From an uncultured Collinsella sp. (GTDB taxonomy: Bacteria; Actinomycetota; Coriobacteriia; Coriobacteriales; Coriobacteriaceae), in NCBI GenBank assembly GCA_900549215.1, contig URNJ01000002.1, forward strand, positions 1 through 31,548: DNA of 31,548 nucleotides. The letters are read 5' to 3'. Made by a program: the position numbers and the translations under genes. The notes under the pieces were generated by a model. The model worked only from the letters and a program-made list of their open reading frames with translations. It was not told the DNA's origin and made no database searches. Of this stretch, positions 16,585 to 25,182 are shown in pieces; the stretch's first letter is position 1, and each line of letters begins with the position of its first letter.

Positions 16585-17598
16585 TTACGCCATCGGGATG
16601 CGGTCGTGGTTGACTTGGCTGTAGAACAGGCGCTGAATCTCGGCCGCATCACGTGACTGGCCGAGTGCCCACATGGTTTTGGCCACGAGCGTCTCGGTGG
16701 TCATGTCGTCGCCGCGCAGAATGCCCGGATGATCGGCGTAAGCACGGCCGACCTCATAAACACCCAGGTCAAGGCCCTCTTCGGGGACCTGCGTGGTCAT
16801 AACGACGGTGCGACCCGAATCGACCCAGCGGAAAATCGCCTCTTGGAACGACTCGCCCGACTCGCCAAACTCGGGAACACCGCCAATGCCAAAGGTCTCA
16901 AGGATTACAGCGTCGTAGCTATCGGCAAGGGCGTCAAGGATACCCGGGTTTACGCCGGGCGTCAGCTTAAGGACAAACACGCGCGGGTCGATGCTGTCGT
17001 AGAAACGCACCGGGTTTTCGCCCTGATGCGTGCCGTGAAGCCCGTTGCGCACGATGCGGTCGTTGCGGATGTAGGCAATGGGCGGATAGTTGACGCTAAT
17101 GAACGCGTTAAAGCTCATGGTGCGCTGCTTGCGGGCGCGCGTACCGGCAATGGCGACGCCGCCAAACACGATAGAGACGTCGTGCGAATGCTCATCGAGC
17201 GCATAGAGCAGGCTCTGGTACAGATTGAGTTTGGCGTCAGTAAAAGGGTTGCCCATGGGCTTTTGCGAGCCGGTGAGTACGATGGGCTTGGGACTGTCCT
17301 GAATCAGATAGGAAAGCGCTGCCGCGGTGTAGCTCATGGTGTCGGTGCCGTGCAGAATCACGAAGCCGTCGTGGTCGGCATAACCCTCGACGATGACGTC
17401 GCGGATACGCATCCAGTCACTCGGGCGCATGTTGGTGCTGTCGATGTTCATGGGCTGCACGACGTCGAGCTCGCAGAGGCCCGAGATCTCGGGGACGCTC
17501 TGGGCGAGCTCCTCACCGGTCAGGGCGGGGGAGAGGCCGTTGCCGTCCTCGGTCGATGCGATGGTGCCGCCCGTGGCGATGAGAAGGATGCGCTTCAT
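16585..17598 (-). CDS. ansA: Type I L-asparaginase
   Basis: A 337-residue cytosolic asparaginase that hydrolyses asparagine to aspartate and ammonia. The nucleophile Thr12 lies in ATGGTIAST, and the second catalytic group Thr85-Asp86 in HGTDTMSYTAAA. GSQKPMG and the C-terminal GIGGVPE are typical of the type I (AnsA) group. There is no signal peptide, which supports type I instead of the secreted type II. The ATG at 17598 follows TAGGAA. It is divergent from guaA across a 267-bp gap that shows repeated GTAAC motifs (17696-17709) but no clear promoter. Confidence 0.93.
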   Translation of the reverse strand: MKRILLIATGGTIASTEDGNGLSPALTGEELAQSVPEISGLCELDVVQPMNIDSTNMRPSDWMRIRDVIVEGYADHDGFVILHGTDTMSYTAAALSYLIQDSPKPIVLTGSQKPMGNPFTDAKLNLYQSLLYALDEHSHDVSIVFGGVAIAGTRARKQRTMSFNAFISVNYPPIAYIRNDRIVRNGLHGTHQGENPVRFYDSIDPRVFVLKLTPGVNPGILDALADSYDAVILETFGIGGVPEFGESGESFQEAIFRWVDSGRTVVMTTQVPEEGLDLGVYEVGRAYADHPGILRGDDMTTETLVAKTMWALGQSRDAAEIQRLFYSQVNHDRIPMA

Positions 17599-17865
17599 GC
17601 TGATATTCCTATCGTATTTGCCGCCGCAGAGGCGGAGTCGTTCGGCAGTATTGTGGCACAGGGCGTCCAATGTTCAAACGTATTACATCATCTGTAACGT
17701 CTGGTAACACTTCAATTGCCGTCAAATAGGGGCCCAGGTCGTGCGTTTGCCGTGCGCTGATGGCTGCGAGGGACGAGAAACCCCATATAACGTGTACACT
17801 ATGGAAGTTATTTTCGTTCATTCACGCGGGTGGGCACCGGCTCCCCGCCAACAAGAGGGGGAACC

Positions 17866-19464
17866 ATGGATCAAAAGGCTTCCGCAAAGGTCCTCGTACT
17901 CGACTTTGGTGCGCAGTACGGTCAGCTCATTGCCCGTCGCGTCCGCGACCTCAACGTGTATTCCGAGATTGTCCCCTGCGACATCTCGGCCGACGAGATT
18001 CGCGAGATGAACGCCTCTGCGCTCATCCTTTCCGGCGGTCCGGCTTCCGTGTACGCCGAGGACGCTCCGTCCATCGATCCTGCCATCTTTGACCTGGGCC
18101 TTCCCGTCCTGGGCTTTTGCTACGGCCATCAGATCACGGCCGTGACGCTCGGCGGCAAGGTCGGCCACTCCGAGGTGGGCGAGTACGGCCGCGCCACTAT
18201 CACGCGCACGGCCGGCGCCAAGCTCTTTAACTCCACGCCCATGGAGCAGACCGTGTGGATGAGCCACCGCGACGCCGTGTCCGAGGTGCCCGAGGGCTTT
18301 ACCGTTACCGCCAGCACCGACGTGTGCCCGGTTGCTGCCATGGAGTGCGTCGAGCGCAAGATCTTCACCACGCAGTTCCACCCCGAGGTCAAGCACTCCG
18401 AGTATGGTCAGCAGCTGCTGAGCAACTTCCTGTTTGAGATCTGCGGCCTGGAGCCCAACTGGAGCATGGACAACCTGGTCGAGACCATGACGGCTGAGTT
18501 CCGCGAGAAGGTCGGCAACGACCGCGTGATTCTGGCCCTGTCCGGCGGCGTCGACTCCTCCGTCGTGGCTGCGCTGGGCGCCCGCGCCGTGGGCAAGCAG
18601 ATGACCTGCGTGTTCATCAACCACGGCCTGCTGCGCAAGGGCGAGCCCGAGCAGGTGGAGGAGGTCTTCACCAAGCAATTTGACGTCGACTTTATCCACG
18701 TTCATGCCGAGGACCGCTACGCCGAGCTTCTGGCCGGCGTGACCGAGCCCGAGGAGAAGCGCCGTATCATCGGTACGCAGTTCTGGAAAGAGTTCTTCGC
18801 CGTGGCGCAGCAGCTCGAGACCGACGGCAAGCCGGTCAAGTACCTGGCTCAGGGCACTATCTACCCCGACATCATCGAGTCCGGCGCTCGCAAGACGGGC
18901 GGCAAGACGGCCACTATCAAGAGCCATCACAACCTGATCCCGTTCCCCGAGGGCGTGCACTTCGACCTCATTGAGCCGCTCGACCACTTCTTTAAGGACG
19001 AGGTCCGCGCGCTTGGTCTGGCGCTGGGCCTGCCGGGTCACATCGTGTTCCGTCAGCCCTTCCCGGGCCCGGGCCTGGCCATCCGCATCATCGGCGCGGT
19101 CGACAAGGAGAAGCTCGAGATCCTCAAGAACGCCGATGCCATCGTGCGCGAGGAGCTCGACGCCTACAACCAGCGTCTGTTTGAGCAGACCGGCGAGCGC
19201 AACTCCGAGCACAGCTGCTGGCAGTATTTCGCGGTCCTGCCTGACATCAAGTCCGTTGGCGTTATGGGCGACGAGCGCACCTACCAGCGCCCGATCATCT
19301 TGCGTGCCGTCGAGTCCAGCGATGCCATGACCGCCGACTGGGCCAAGCTGCCCTATGACGTACTGGCCCGCATCTCTGGCCGCATCGTTGCCGAGGTTCC
19401 TGGCGCCAACCGCGTGTGCTACGACATCACGTCCAAGCCGCCCGCGACCATCGAGTGGGAGTAA
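17866..19464 (+). CDS. guaA: GMP synthase (glutamine-hydrolysing)
   Basis: A 532-residue two-domain enzyme that converts XMP to GMP with ATP and glutamine. The N-terminal amidotransferase has the nucleophile Cys85 in GFCYGHQ and the His-Glu pair in FHPEV. The ATP pyrophosphatase domain starts with the PP-loop SGGVDSS, and the C-terminal dimerisation domain ends KPPATIEWE as in most homologues. The ATG at 17866 follows AGAGGGGG. No purine riboswitch is evident upstream. Its last 12 bases are repeated at 29715-29726, so the 3' end acts as an attachment site while the gene stays intact. A terminator follows. Confidence 0.97.
   Translation: MDQKASAKVLVLDFGAQYGQLIARRVRDLNVYSEIVPCDISADEIREMNASALILSGGPASVYAEDAPSIDPAIFDLGLPVLGFCYGHQITAVTLGGKVGHSEVGEYGRATITRTAGAKLFNSTPMEQTVWMSHRDAVSEVPEGFTVTASTDVCPVAAMECVERKIFTTQFHPEVKHSEYGQQLLSNFLFEICGLEPNWSMDNLVETMTAEFREKVGNDRVILALSGGVDSSVVAALGARAVGKQMTCVFINHGLLRKGEPEQVEEVFTKQFDVDFIHVHAEDRYAELLAGVTEPEEKRRIIGTQFWKEFFAVAQQLETDGKPVKYLAQGTIYPDIIESGARKTGGKTATIKSHHNLIPFPEGVHFDLIEPLDHFFKDEVRALGLALGLPGHIVFRQPFPGPGLAIRIIGAVDKEKLEILKNADAIVREELDAYNQRLFEQTGERNSEHSCWQYFAVLPDIKSVGVMGDERTYQRPIILRAVESSDAMTADWAKLPYDVLARISGRIVAEVPGANRVCYDITSKPPATIEWE
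19453..19464 (+). other. Attachment site copy at guaA 3' end (attL)
   Basis: GAGTGGGAGTAA encodes the last three residues and stop of guaA. The same 12 bases recur in the same orientation at 29715-29726; with flanks the match is 15 of 17. The 3' end of guaA is a known integration hotspot for genomic islands. Confidence 0.75.
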
Positions 19465-19482
19465 ACGATATTCGTTGATTTC

Positions 19483-19525
19483 AAGCCTCTGACCTGCGAA
19501 AACAGGTCGGGGGCTTCTTATTTTG
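19483..19525 (+). terminator. Intrinsic terminator after guaA
   Basis: AAGCCTCTGACCTG (19483-19496) pairs with CAGGTCGGGGGCTT (19503-19516), including two wobble pairs, around the loop CGAAAA. CTTATTTT follows. Confidence 0.88.
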
Positions 19526-19558
19526 CAACCTCTGTGCAACCTTTGCGGTTTCGCGCCC

Positions 19559-19587
19559 CGTGAACAGGGGACGTAGCACTGTTCACG
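19559..19587. repeat. Short palindromic element, stem CGTGAACAG
   Basis: CGTGAACAG (19559-19567) and CTGTTCACG (19579-19587) form a perfect 9-bp stem with the loop GGGACGTAGCA. The loop resembles those at 5994-6022 and 8544-8576, while the stem sequence differs. Confidence 0.6.
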
Positions 19588-19721
19588 TCTGGGCCCATGT
19601 CGGCACCGATCAATGCCCGCGCTGCTTCTGCTTGCGCTTCAGCTTCCGCTGCTCGAAGCACGTCGTCCGGGATTCCTCGCCAGAGGAGAACTGACCGTTC
19701 CTTGCGAAACCGCGAGACCAG

Positions 19722-19889
19722 CTATATCCGCTTGCTGCGGGCTTGCTTGAGCCAGTTCCTCTTGAAAGAGCCTATACCTCCGAAGAGCTTGTTGTACGTC
19801 CCACCGTTCTCCTTGGCCTCGTACTTGACCAAGGCAAGTTCGATAGTGTAGAGGTAATCCGCCACTTGCTCGAGGCGGTAGTCGGTCAT
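19722..19889 (-). CDS. Small hypothetical ORF or gene remnant at the left end of the island
   Basis: From the ATG at 19889 the frame gives 55 residues: MTDYRLEQVADYLYTIELAL, then VKYEAKENGGTYNKLFGG and a basic end (SFKRNWLKQARSKRI). The composition looks like real protein, but there is no ribosome binding site. The same frame is open upstream to about 20192 (LLLFRGRDDSVGKVLSKG) and, after the TAG at 19722-19724, continues without a stop to 19518. It may therefore be the middle of a decayed longer gene. I do not recognise it. The rest of 19465-20206 holds only the terminator, the palindrome and the regulator's leader. Confidence 0.35.
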   Translation of the reverse strand: MTDYRLEQVADYLYTIELALVKYEAKENGGTYNKLFGGIGSFKRNWLKQARSKRI

Positions 19890-20176
19890 CGAGGTCTTGC
19901 GACGTCGGACGACCCCTTTTGAGAGGACCTTGCCCACCGAGTCGTCTCGCCCGCGGAACAGAAGGAGCGCATCCTCGCGACCTTCAGCGACCTGTGCTGC
20001 GAGATGGAGGGCTGCACCATCGCGCAGGGCCCTTTCCAAAGCGAAGTGTCGAGCCGAAGTGTTGAGCGTCGGCCCTGAATGTTCAATGGCCGTTGTTTTC
20101 TGCCCCTCAAGTGGTGAACTTCTCCTCGGGGCTGTTGATTCCCCCACGCGCCCCCTTCCGTTCTCTGTGTTCCCCT

Positions 20177-20196
20177 TATACTCCTTGTACAAGGAG
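20177..20196 (+). promoter_or_regulatory. Possible -10 and palindrome covering the levR-like ribosome binding site
   Basis: TATACT (20177-20182) is a possible -10. It runs into the perfect 16-bp palindrome CTCCTTGTACAAGGAG (20181-20196), whose right half is the Shine-Dalgarno of the regulator. In RNA it would fold as CTCCTT-GTAC-AAGGAG and hide the ribosome binding site; in DNA it could be an operator. Confidence 0.55.
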
Positions 20197-20206
20197 GTAA
20201 GAAGTC

Positions 20207-22948
20207 ATGGACAAGACCGCACAGGACAGCTTGGCAAAGAAGCCCGTCGACATGAGGGACAGGATTCTCGAGCATCTCGAGGCCCTCACCTCTGCCGTCT
20301 CGCTCGACGACCTTGCCCGTCTGTCCACCTCCGACGTCGCCGAGACGCTCATCATCTCCAGGAGCCTGGCGAGCCAGTACCTCAACGACCTTGTTCGCGC
20401 CGGCCTTGTGGTTAAGGTGGCGGGCAGGCCTGTCCGTTATTTTCATCGCCGCGCGTTCCAGAAGCGTTTTCAGGTAAAGCTCTCTGCAAGCGAGTACGCC
20501 TCGCTCGCCGACCTCATCCAGGCGACGGGAATCGCCGATCACCGTGACTTCGCGCGTGCCGTGGGCTTTGACCTGAGCCTCAGCTCCGTTGTCGAGCAGT
20601 GCAAGGCTGCGGTTCAGTACCCTCCGTTTGGCCTACCCATCCTCTTGAGCGGCGGCGTGGGTGTCGGTAAGTCTTTCCTTTCTCGCCTTGTGTACGAGTA
20701 CGGCAAGAACCAGGGCTTGCTGTCCCGCGACTCCTCCTATGTGCGCATCGACTGCGCCGGGGTCCCGGACGCCGCCTCGTTCAACGGGCTTCTTGACGAG
20801 TCGATCGCGAAATCGCGCGGGGGTGTGGTTTTTGTGAACGGCATCGAGGCACTCTCTCCCTCTGCGATGGAGCACTGCCTTGCGACGGCCCTCGGGCTCG
20901 ATGCCTCCCAGGATGCGCCGCGCGCTCGCCTCGTTCTTTCGACGACGCTTTCCGCCGATGACCTGAAGGTTTCCTCGGCCTACAGCAAAATGCCCATCTG
21001 TGCCCGCGTCCCCTCACTCAAGGAGCGGACCCCCGAGGAGCGCGAGGATCTCATCTTGAGCTTCCTGCGCAGCGAGGGGTGCCGAATCGGTTCTGATGTG
21101 AAGATCAGCCGCGGCGCATACCGTTGCCTCGTGAACGCGGACTTTTCCGATAACATCGCCGGCTTGCGCGCCTGCGTGACGAACTGCTGCGCCAAAGCGT
21201 TCCTCAATCGCGAGGGCGACTACGTCGTCGTTCGCCCGTATCTTCTTCCCAGCGGGCTCCTCTCCTCCGCGCAGATCGATCAACAGCCCGACGATGGCGC
21301 TCTGATCGACGCGTCCCTGGATACCGCCGAGAGCACAGGGCCGGTCGAGCAGGCGCTCGATGCCCTGTGCTCTCTCGATGAGCGATTCTGTGCCGGGGAG
21401 CTCTCTGTCTCCGAGCTCGTCTCGCAAGCTGTCTCCGCTGTGCGCGGCGTTGAGGATCACTTGATCTTCGGCCACGGCGTCGCCTCATCGAGGTCGCGCG
21501 CCTTCGAGCGCGTCGTGGGCGCGGTCCTTGCCGACGCAGGCTCTTCTTATGGCATCGAGCTTTCGAGGAAGGTCACTTTTCTACTGGCCCAGGAGATTTG
21601 CCTGCAGTTGTGGCCGGGCATCGGCCTGGCTAAGCGAAAGTCTGCCTGTGCGGAGCAAATCTCCCATCTCCTCGGTGCCGTGACCTCCGAATTGCCGTTT
21701 GCCTCGAGCGTCTCCGATCAGGTCGCCGCAGACATGGAAGGGGCACTCGGAATCTCGCTCGATCACTTCACGAAGACGCTTCTGACGCTGTGCGTCGCAT
21801 CGGAGTCTCGCGACGCGAAGGCCCTTCGGACGCTCTGCGTCATCTTGTCACACGGCTACTCGACGGCGACGAGCATCGCCGACGCGGCGAACCGTATGCT
21901 CGGCGTGCATGTGTACGAGGCGGTCGACATGCCCTACGACCAGCAGCTGAAGGACATCGTCGGTCCGCTCCAGCGCCTCGTCGACCGTCACTCGTACTGC
22001 ACTGGGGTCGTGTTTCTTGTTGACATGGGCTCTTTAGAGGAGGCCTATAAGGCCCTCGAGAACGTTACCGACTCCACCATCGGGGTGGTGAACAACGTCT
22101 CCACCGGGCTCGCGCTCGAGATCGGGTCCGGGCTGCTCGGCGGCAAGTCCATCGCCGAGGTTCTTGGCGATGCGACCGCCGTGTGCGTGACGCACTGCAA
22201 GGTGATCGAGCGCGTCAACCGTGAGGACGCCATCGTCTTCTGCTCCGAGTCCGGGGTCGACGCCGCGGAGAGGATACGCCAGCTCGTCTCGCAGAGCCTC
22301 CCGCGCACCATAGGCGCACGCCTGCTCACGAGGCCCTTCAAGCAGCTCGTCACGAACGGGTCGAACGACGCCGTTTTCTCCGAGCACCGCGTCTGCGCCG
22401 TCATCGGCACGGGAGACCCCGGGATTGCCTCCGTTCCCTTCGTCGCCCTCGAAGACATTATGTCGACGGCGTCCGCCTCGAAGGTCGATGCCGTGTTCGG
22501 CAGGTGGCTTGACGCTTCCGAGCTCTCTTCTTTCCACGAGAAGCTGCTCTCGAACATGACGCTGCAGAACGTTATCCGCTCCATCACCATCCTCGACCCG
22601 GAACGGCTATTCCACGAGATCGAGAGCGCCGTGCACGAGCTTCAGCGCAGAACGGGCGAGAAGATCGGCAGCAACGCCATCATCGGGCTGTACGTTCACC
22701 TCTGTTGCCTCGTTGAGCGCCTCGTCACCCGCAACCCCATCGAGACCTACGTCGGCCAGGATCGCTTCGAGGAAGAGCACACCGACTTCATCGAGTCCTT
22801 CAGGCAGAGTTTCTCGAGCATCTCGACGCGCTATCGCGTGGAGGTTCCTGTAAGCGAGATCGCCTACGTCTTCGACTACATCAGCGTGAGCGCCGCCCCG
22901 GCGCGAGAGGAGCGTCTCGGCTCCTCGAGCCTCCTGTTCGACGAGTGA
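20207..22948 (+). CDS. LevR-like PTS-regulation-domain transcriptional regulator with degenerate AAA+ domain
   Basis: A 913-residue LevR/ManR-type regulator. Domains in order: winged helix (15-80, SRSLASQYLNDLVRAG and KVAGRPVRYFH), AAA+ (about 125-345), PRD1 (about 380-500), EIIA-mannose-like (540-665, His549 in LSHGYSTATS), EIIB-like (670-710, Cys679 in AIVFCSESG) and PRD2 (about 795-900, His831 in LYVHLCCLVERLV). These histidines and the cysteine are likely phosphorylation sites set by PTS activity. Walker A is intact (GGVGVGKS, 149-156). Walker B reads GGVVFVNGIEAL, with NG (211-212) where DE is expected, and the GAFTGA sigma-54 loop is absent between 181 and 205. Sigma-54-dependent activation is therefore unlikely. 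It precedes the PTS operon it presumably controls. Confidence 0.88.
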   Translation: MDKTAQDSLAKKPVDMRDRILEHLEALTSAVSLDDLARLSTSDVAETLIISRSLASQYLNDLVRAGLVVKVAGRPVRYFHRRAFQKRFQVKLSASEYASLADLIQATGIADHRDFARAVGFDLSLSSVVEQCKAAVQYPPFGLPILLSGGVGVGKSFLSRLVYEYGKNQGLLSRDSSYVRIDCAGVPDAASFNGLLDESIAKSRGGVVFVNGIEALSPSAMEHCLATALGLDASQDAPRARLVLSTTLSADDLKVSSAYSKMPICARVPSLKERTPEEREDLILSFLRSEGCRIGSDVKISRGAYRCLVNADFSDNIAGLRACVTNCCAKAFLNREGDYVVVRPYLLPSGLLSSAQIDQQPDDGALIDASLDTAESTGPVEQALDALCSLDERFCAGELSVSELVSQAVSAVRGVEDHLIFGHGVASSRSRAFERVVGAVLADAGSSYGIELSRKVTFLLAQEICLQLWPGIGLAKRKSACAEQISHLLGAVTSELPFASSVSDQVAADMEGALGISLDHFTKTLLTLCVASESRDAKALRTLCVILSHGYSTATSIADAANRMLGVHVYEAVDMPYDQQLKDIVGPLQRLVDRHSYCTGVVFLVDMGSLEEAYKALENVTDSTIGVVNNVSTGLALEIGSGLLGGKSIAEVLGDATAVCVTHCKVIERVNREDAIVFCSESGVDAAERIRQLVSQSLPRTIGARLLTRPFKQLVTNGSNDAVFSEHRVCAVIGTGDPGIASVPFVALEDIMSTASASKVDAVFGRWLDASELSSFHEKLLSNMTLQNVIRSITILDPERLFHEIESAVHELQRRTGEKIGSNAIIGLYVHLCCLVERLVTRNPIETYVGQDRFEEEHTDFIESFRQSFSSISTRYRVEVPVSEIAYVFDYISVSAAPAREERLGSSSLLFDE

Positions 22949-22998
22949 CCCCCCGCGCCGTCACGAGCTGACCGCGCGTCTTCAATAATCCGATAACC

Positions 22999-23031
22999 CC
23001 TTGCCCGGCGCGAATCCGGATAGCGCCAAGG
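22999..23031 (+). other. Imperfect hairpin ahead of the PTS IIB gene
   Basis: CCTT and GGCGC (22999-23011) pair with GCGCC and AAGG (23023-23031), with a four-base bulge on the left. It lies in the 121-bp gap between the regulator and the IIB gene. I see no TGGCAC-N5-TTGC sigma-54 promoter in this gap and no convincing sigma-70 promoter either. Confidence 0.3.
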
Positions 23032-23069
23032 CAGTACCGAACGTAAGACTTGATTTGATAGGAGCAAAC

Positions 23070-23543
23070 ATGAGTGTTGTTATGGCACGAATCGACAATC
23101 GCCTGCTTCACGGCATCATCGTGACGCAGTGGGCCCCGGTGTCGGGCGCAACCCGCGTCATGGTCGTCGACGACAAGGTCGCCGGCGATGAGGTCCTGAA
23201 GTCCACCATGAGGATGGCGCGCCCCGCGGGCATGGCCGTCTCGATCATCTCTGAGGAGACCGCGCTCAAGAACTTCGCGGCGGGCAAGTACGACCGCGAG
23301 AAGGTCTTCGTCATTGCGAAGGAGCCCGAGACGATGCTTCACCTGGCCGAGTCGGGCGTCGAGTTCCCGTCGCTGATCGTCGGCGGCTCTCTTGTCAAGG
23401 AGGACGGCGTCCAGCTCACCCAGCGCGCCTATGCCTCCGCCGAGAACGTCCAGAGCTACAAGGCGCTCATCGCCCGCGGCGTCAAGGTGACGGCACAGTT
23501 CGTGCCCGCCGACAAGCCCGTCTCCGTCGCCGACCTCATCTAA
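23070..23543 (+). CDS. PTS EIIB, mannose/fructose/sorbose family
   Basis: A 157-residue cytosolic phosphocarrier. The phosphorylated histidine is His14 in ARIDNRLLHGIIVTQW, the family's N-terminal signature. It accepts phosphate from the EIIA encoded downstream and passes it to sugar entering through IIC and IID. The start follows ATAGGAG at good spacing; a longer open frame upstream has no signal. It is the first structural gene of a tight operon (IIB, IIC, IID, IIA, GH172, ROK kinase). Confidence 0.94.
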   Translation: MSVVMARIDNRLLHGIIVTQWAPVSGATRVMVVDDKVAGDEVLKSTMRMARPAGMAVSIISEETALKNFAAGKYDREKVFVIAKEPETMLHLAESGVEFPSLIVGGSLVKEDGVQLTQRAYASAENVQSYKALIARGVKVTAQFVPADKPVSVADLI

Positions 23544-23552
23544 GGAGGGATC

Positions 23553-24323
23553 ATGGTCAACTTCACTATCCTGCAGGTCGTCCTTTTGACCCTACTTGCC
23601 TTCATCAAGCACGTGGACTACTACGGCATCCCGATGATCTTCGTCAACTATGCCGTCTTCTGGGGCCTTATCACCGGCGTCGTCATGGGCGACTGGCAGA
23701 CCGGCCTCATCCAGCTCATGCAGCTCGGCGTCGCGGGCTTCGGCGGCTCTTCGATCCCCGACTACGGCACGATGGCCATCATCGCCACCGCCTACGGCGT
23801 GACTCTGGGCTCGGACACGGGCCTCGCCATCGGCCTGCCGGTCGGCATGCTCGGCATCCAGCTCGACGTCATTGCCAAGATCCTCAACGGCTTCGTCGTG
23901 GAGAAGTCCCAGAAGCTCTGCAACGAGGGCAAGTTCAAGCAGATGAACGCCATCCTGTGGGTCTGCCCCGCGCTCTTCGGTCTGTGCGCCGCCCTGCCCG
24001 TCTTTGTTTCCGTGACGCTCGGCCAGCCCGCCGTCAACTGGCTCCTCGAGGTCATGCCCCAGTGGTTCCTCTCCGGCCTCACCCTCGCCGGCAAGATGCT
24101 CCCGGCCGTCGGCATCGCCATGCTGCTTCGCTACATGCCCACCGCTAAGTACTTCCAGTACCTGCTCGCCGGCTTCTTCCTCTCGGCCTTCCTGAACGTG
24201 CCCATCATCGGTGCCGCCATCGTCGGCGTTGCCCTCGCGATCGCGTTCTATCAGCGTGCCGAGAAGGACGCCGAGCTCACCGCCCACGCTTCCGCAGACG
24301 CCTTCATCGGAGAGGATGAGTAA
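23553..24323 (+). CDS. PTS EIIC, mannose/fructose/sorbose family
   Basis: A 256-residue membrane subunit that forms part of the sugar channel. Hydrophobic segments cover most of its length, with typical motifs LAFIKHVDYYG, ITGVVMGDWQTGLIQLMQLG and GTMAIIATAYGVTLG. The start follows AAGGAGG, 9 bp after the IIB stop. The charged C-terminus (RAEKDAELTAH) is cytosolic. It works as a complex with the next gene's product, IID. Confidence 0.94.
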   Translation: MVNFTILQVVLLTLLAFIKHVDYYGIPMIFVNYAVFWGLITGVVMGDWQTGLIQLMQLGVAGFGGSSIPDYGTMAIIATAYGVTLGSDTGLAIGLPVGMLGIQLDVIAKILNGFVVEKSQKLCNEGKFKQMNAILWVCPALFGLCAALPVFVSVTLGQPAVNWLLEVMPQWFLSGLTLAGKMLPAVGIAMLLRYMPTAKYFQYLLAGFFLSAFLNVPIIGAAIVGVALAIAFYQRAEKDAELTAHASADAFIGEDE

Positions 24324-24325
24324 CC

Positions 24326-25156
24326 ATGGAAAACGAGAACATCACCGCCGCCGAGGGCAAGCCCTCCGGCTATAAGGTCACCAAGAAGGACCTGCGCAAC
24401 GCGAACTGGCGCTGGCTCATGAGCGTGTGCACCTTCAACTACCAGACCCAGCAGGGCGCCTCGGTCGCCTACGCCCTCTCGCCGATCCTGAGGAAGATCT
24501 ACACGAACGACGAGGACTATAAGCAAGCGCTCAACAACCACTTCCGCTACTACAACACCCAGCCTTGGCTCGCCGCCATCATCCTCGGCGCCTGCGTGGC
24601 CATGGAGGAGCGTGACGGCCTCGCGGCGGCGGACGCCGTCCAAGACCTGAAGATCGGCACCATGGGACCGCTCGCCGGCGTCGGCGACTCCCTGCTCATG
24701 ACCATGATCCCGACCATCATGGGCTCCATCGCCGCCTACATGGCCATCGAGGGCAACCCCGTGGGAGCCGGCATCTGGTTCGCGCTCATCCTGGCCATCT
24801 TCTGGGTCCGCATGCACGCCCTCGAGTTCGGCTACAAGCAGGGTGTGAAGCTCGTCACCGACTTCAGCGAGAAGCTTCCCAACCTCACTGCCGCCGCCTC
24901 CGTGCTCGGCCTCACCGTGGTCGGCTGCCTCATCGCCTCGGTCATCGGCGTCACCTGCCCGATTAGCTTCAGCTTCGGCGACGTCTCAATGGAGATTCAG
25001 CCGCTGCTCGACAAGATCCTGCCTGCCATGATCCCCGCCGCCATCACGGGAAGCGCGTATTACCTTCTTACCAAGAAGAACGCGAGCATGACGGCCCTCA
25101 TCCTCGTGGTGATCGTCCTCGCGATGGTCGCCTCCGCCGCCGGCATCCTCGCCTAG
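24326..25156 (+). CDS. PTS EIID, mannose/fructose/sorbose family
   Basis: A 276-residue membrane subunit found only in the mannose PTS superfamily. The cytosolic N-terminal part shows TKKDLRNANWRWLMSVCTFN and FRYYNTQPWLAAIILGACVAMEE, then GPLAGVGDSLLMTMIPTIMG before the transmembrane region. Its ATG is two bases after the IIC stop, so translation is coupled. A KXXTKKDL start and the length both match the family. Confidence 0.94.
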   Translation: MENENITAAEGKPSGYKVTKKDLRNANWRWLMSVCTFNYQTQQGASVAYALSPILRKIYTNDEDYKQALNNHFRYYNTQPWLAAIILGACVAMEERDGLAAADAVQDLKIGTMGPLAGVGDSLLMTMIPTIMGSIAAYMAIEGNPVGAGIWFALILAIFWVRMHALEFGYKQGVKLVTDFSEKLPNLTAAASVLGLTVVGCLIASVIGVTCPISFSFGDVSMEIQPLLDKILPAMIPAAITGSAYYLLTKKNASMTALILVVIVLAMVASAAGILA

Positions 25157-25182
25157 CTTCGACCCAAGAGATTGGTGAATCA

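Noticed and set aside
17599..17865. Purine riboswitch upstream of guaA
   Set aside because: I could not find the paired stems and conserved loop bases of a purine aptamer; only a GTGTACAC palindrome and repeated GTAAC motifs are present.
17818..19539. A 573-codon minus-strand frame opposite guaA
   Set aside because: Shadow of a strongly conserved gene; it runs through the guaA terminator.
22949..23069. Search for a sigma-54 promoter ahead of the PTS operon
   Set aside because: No TGGCAC-N5-TTGC-like arrangement is present, which agrees with the degenerate AAA+ domain of the regulator.
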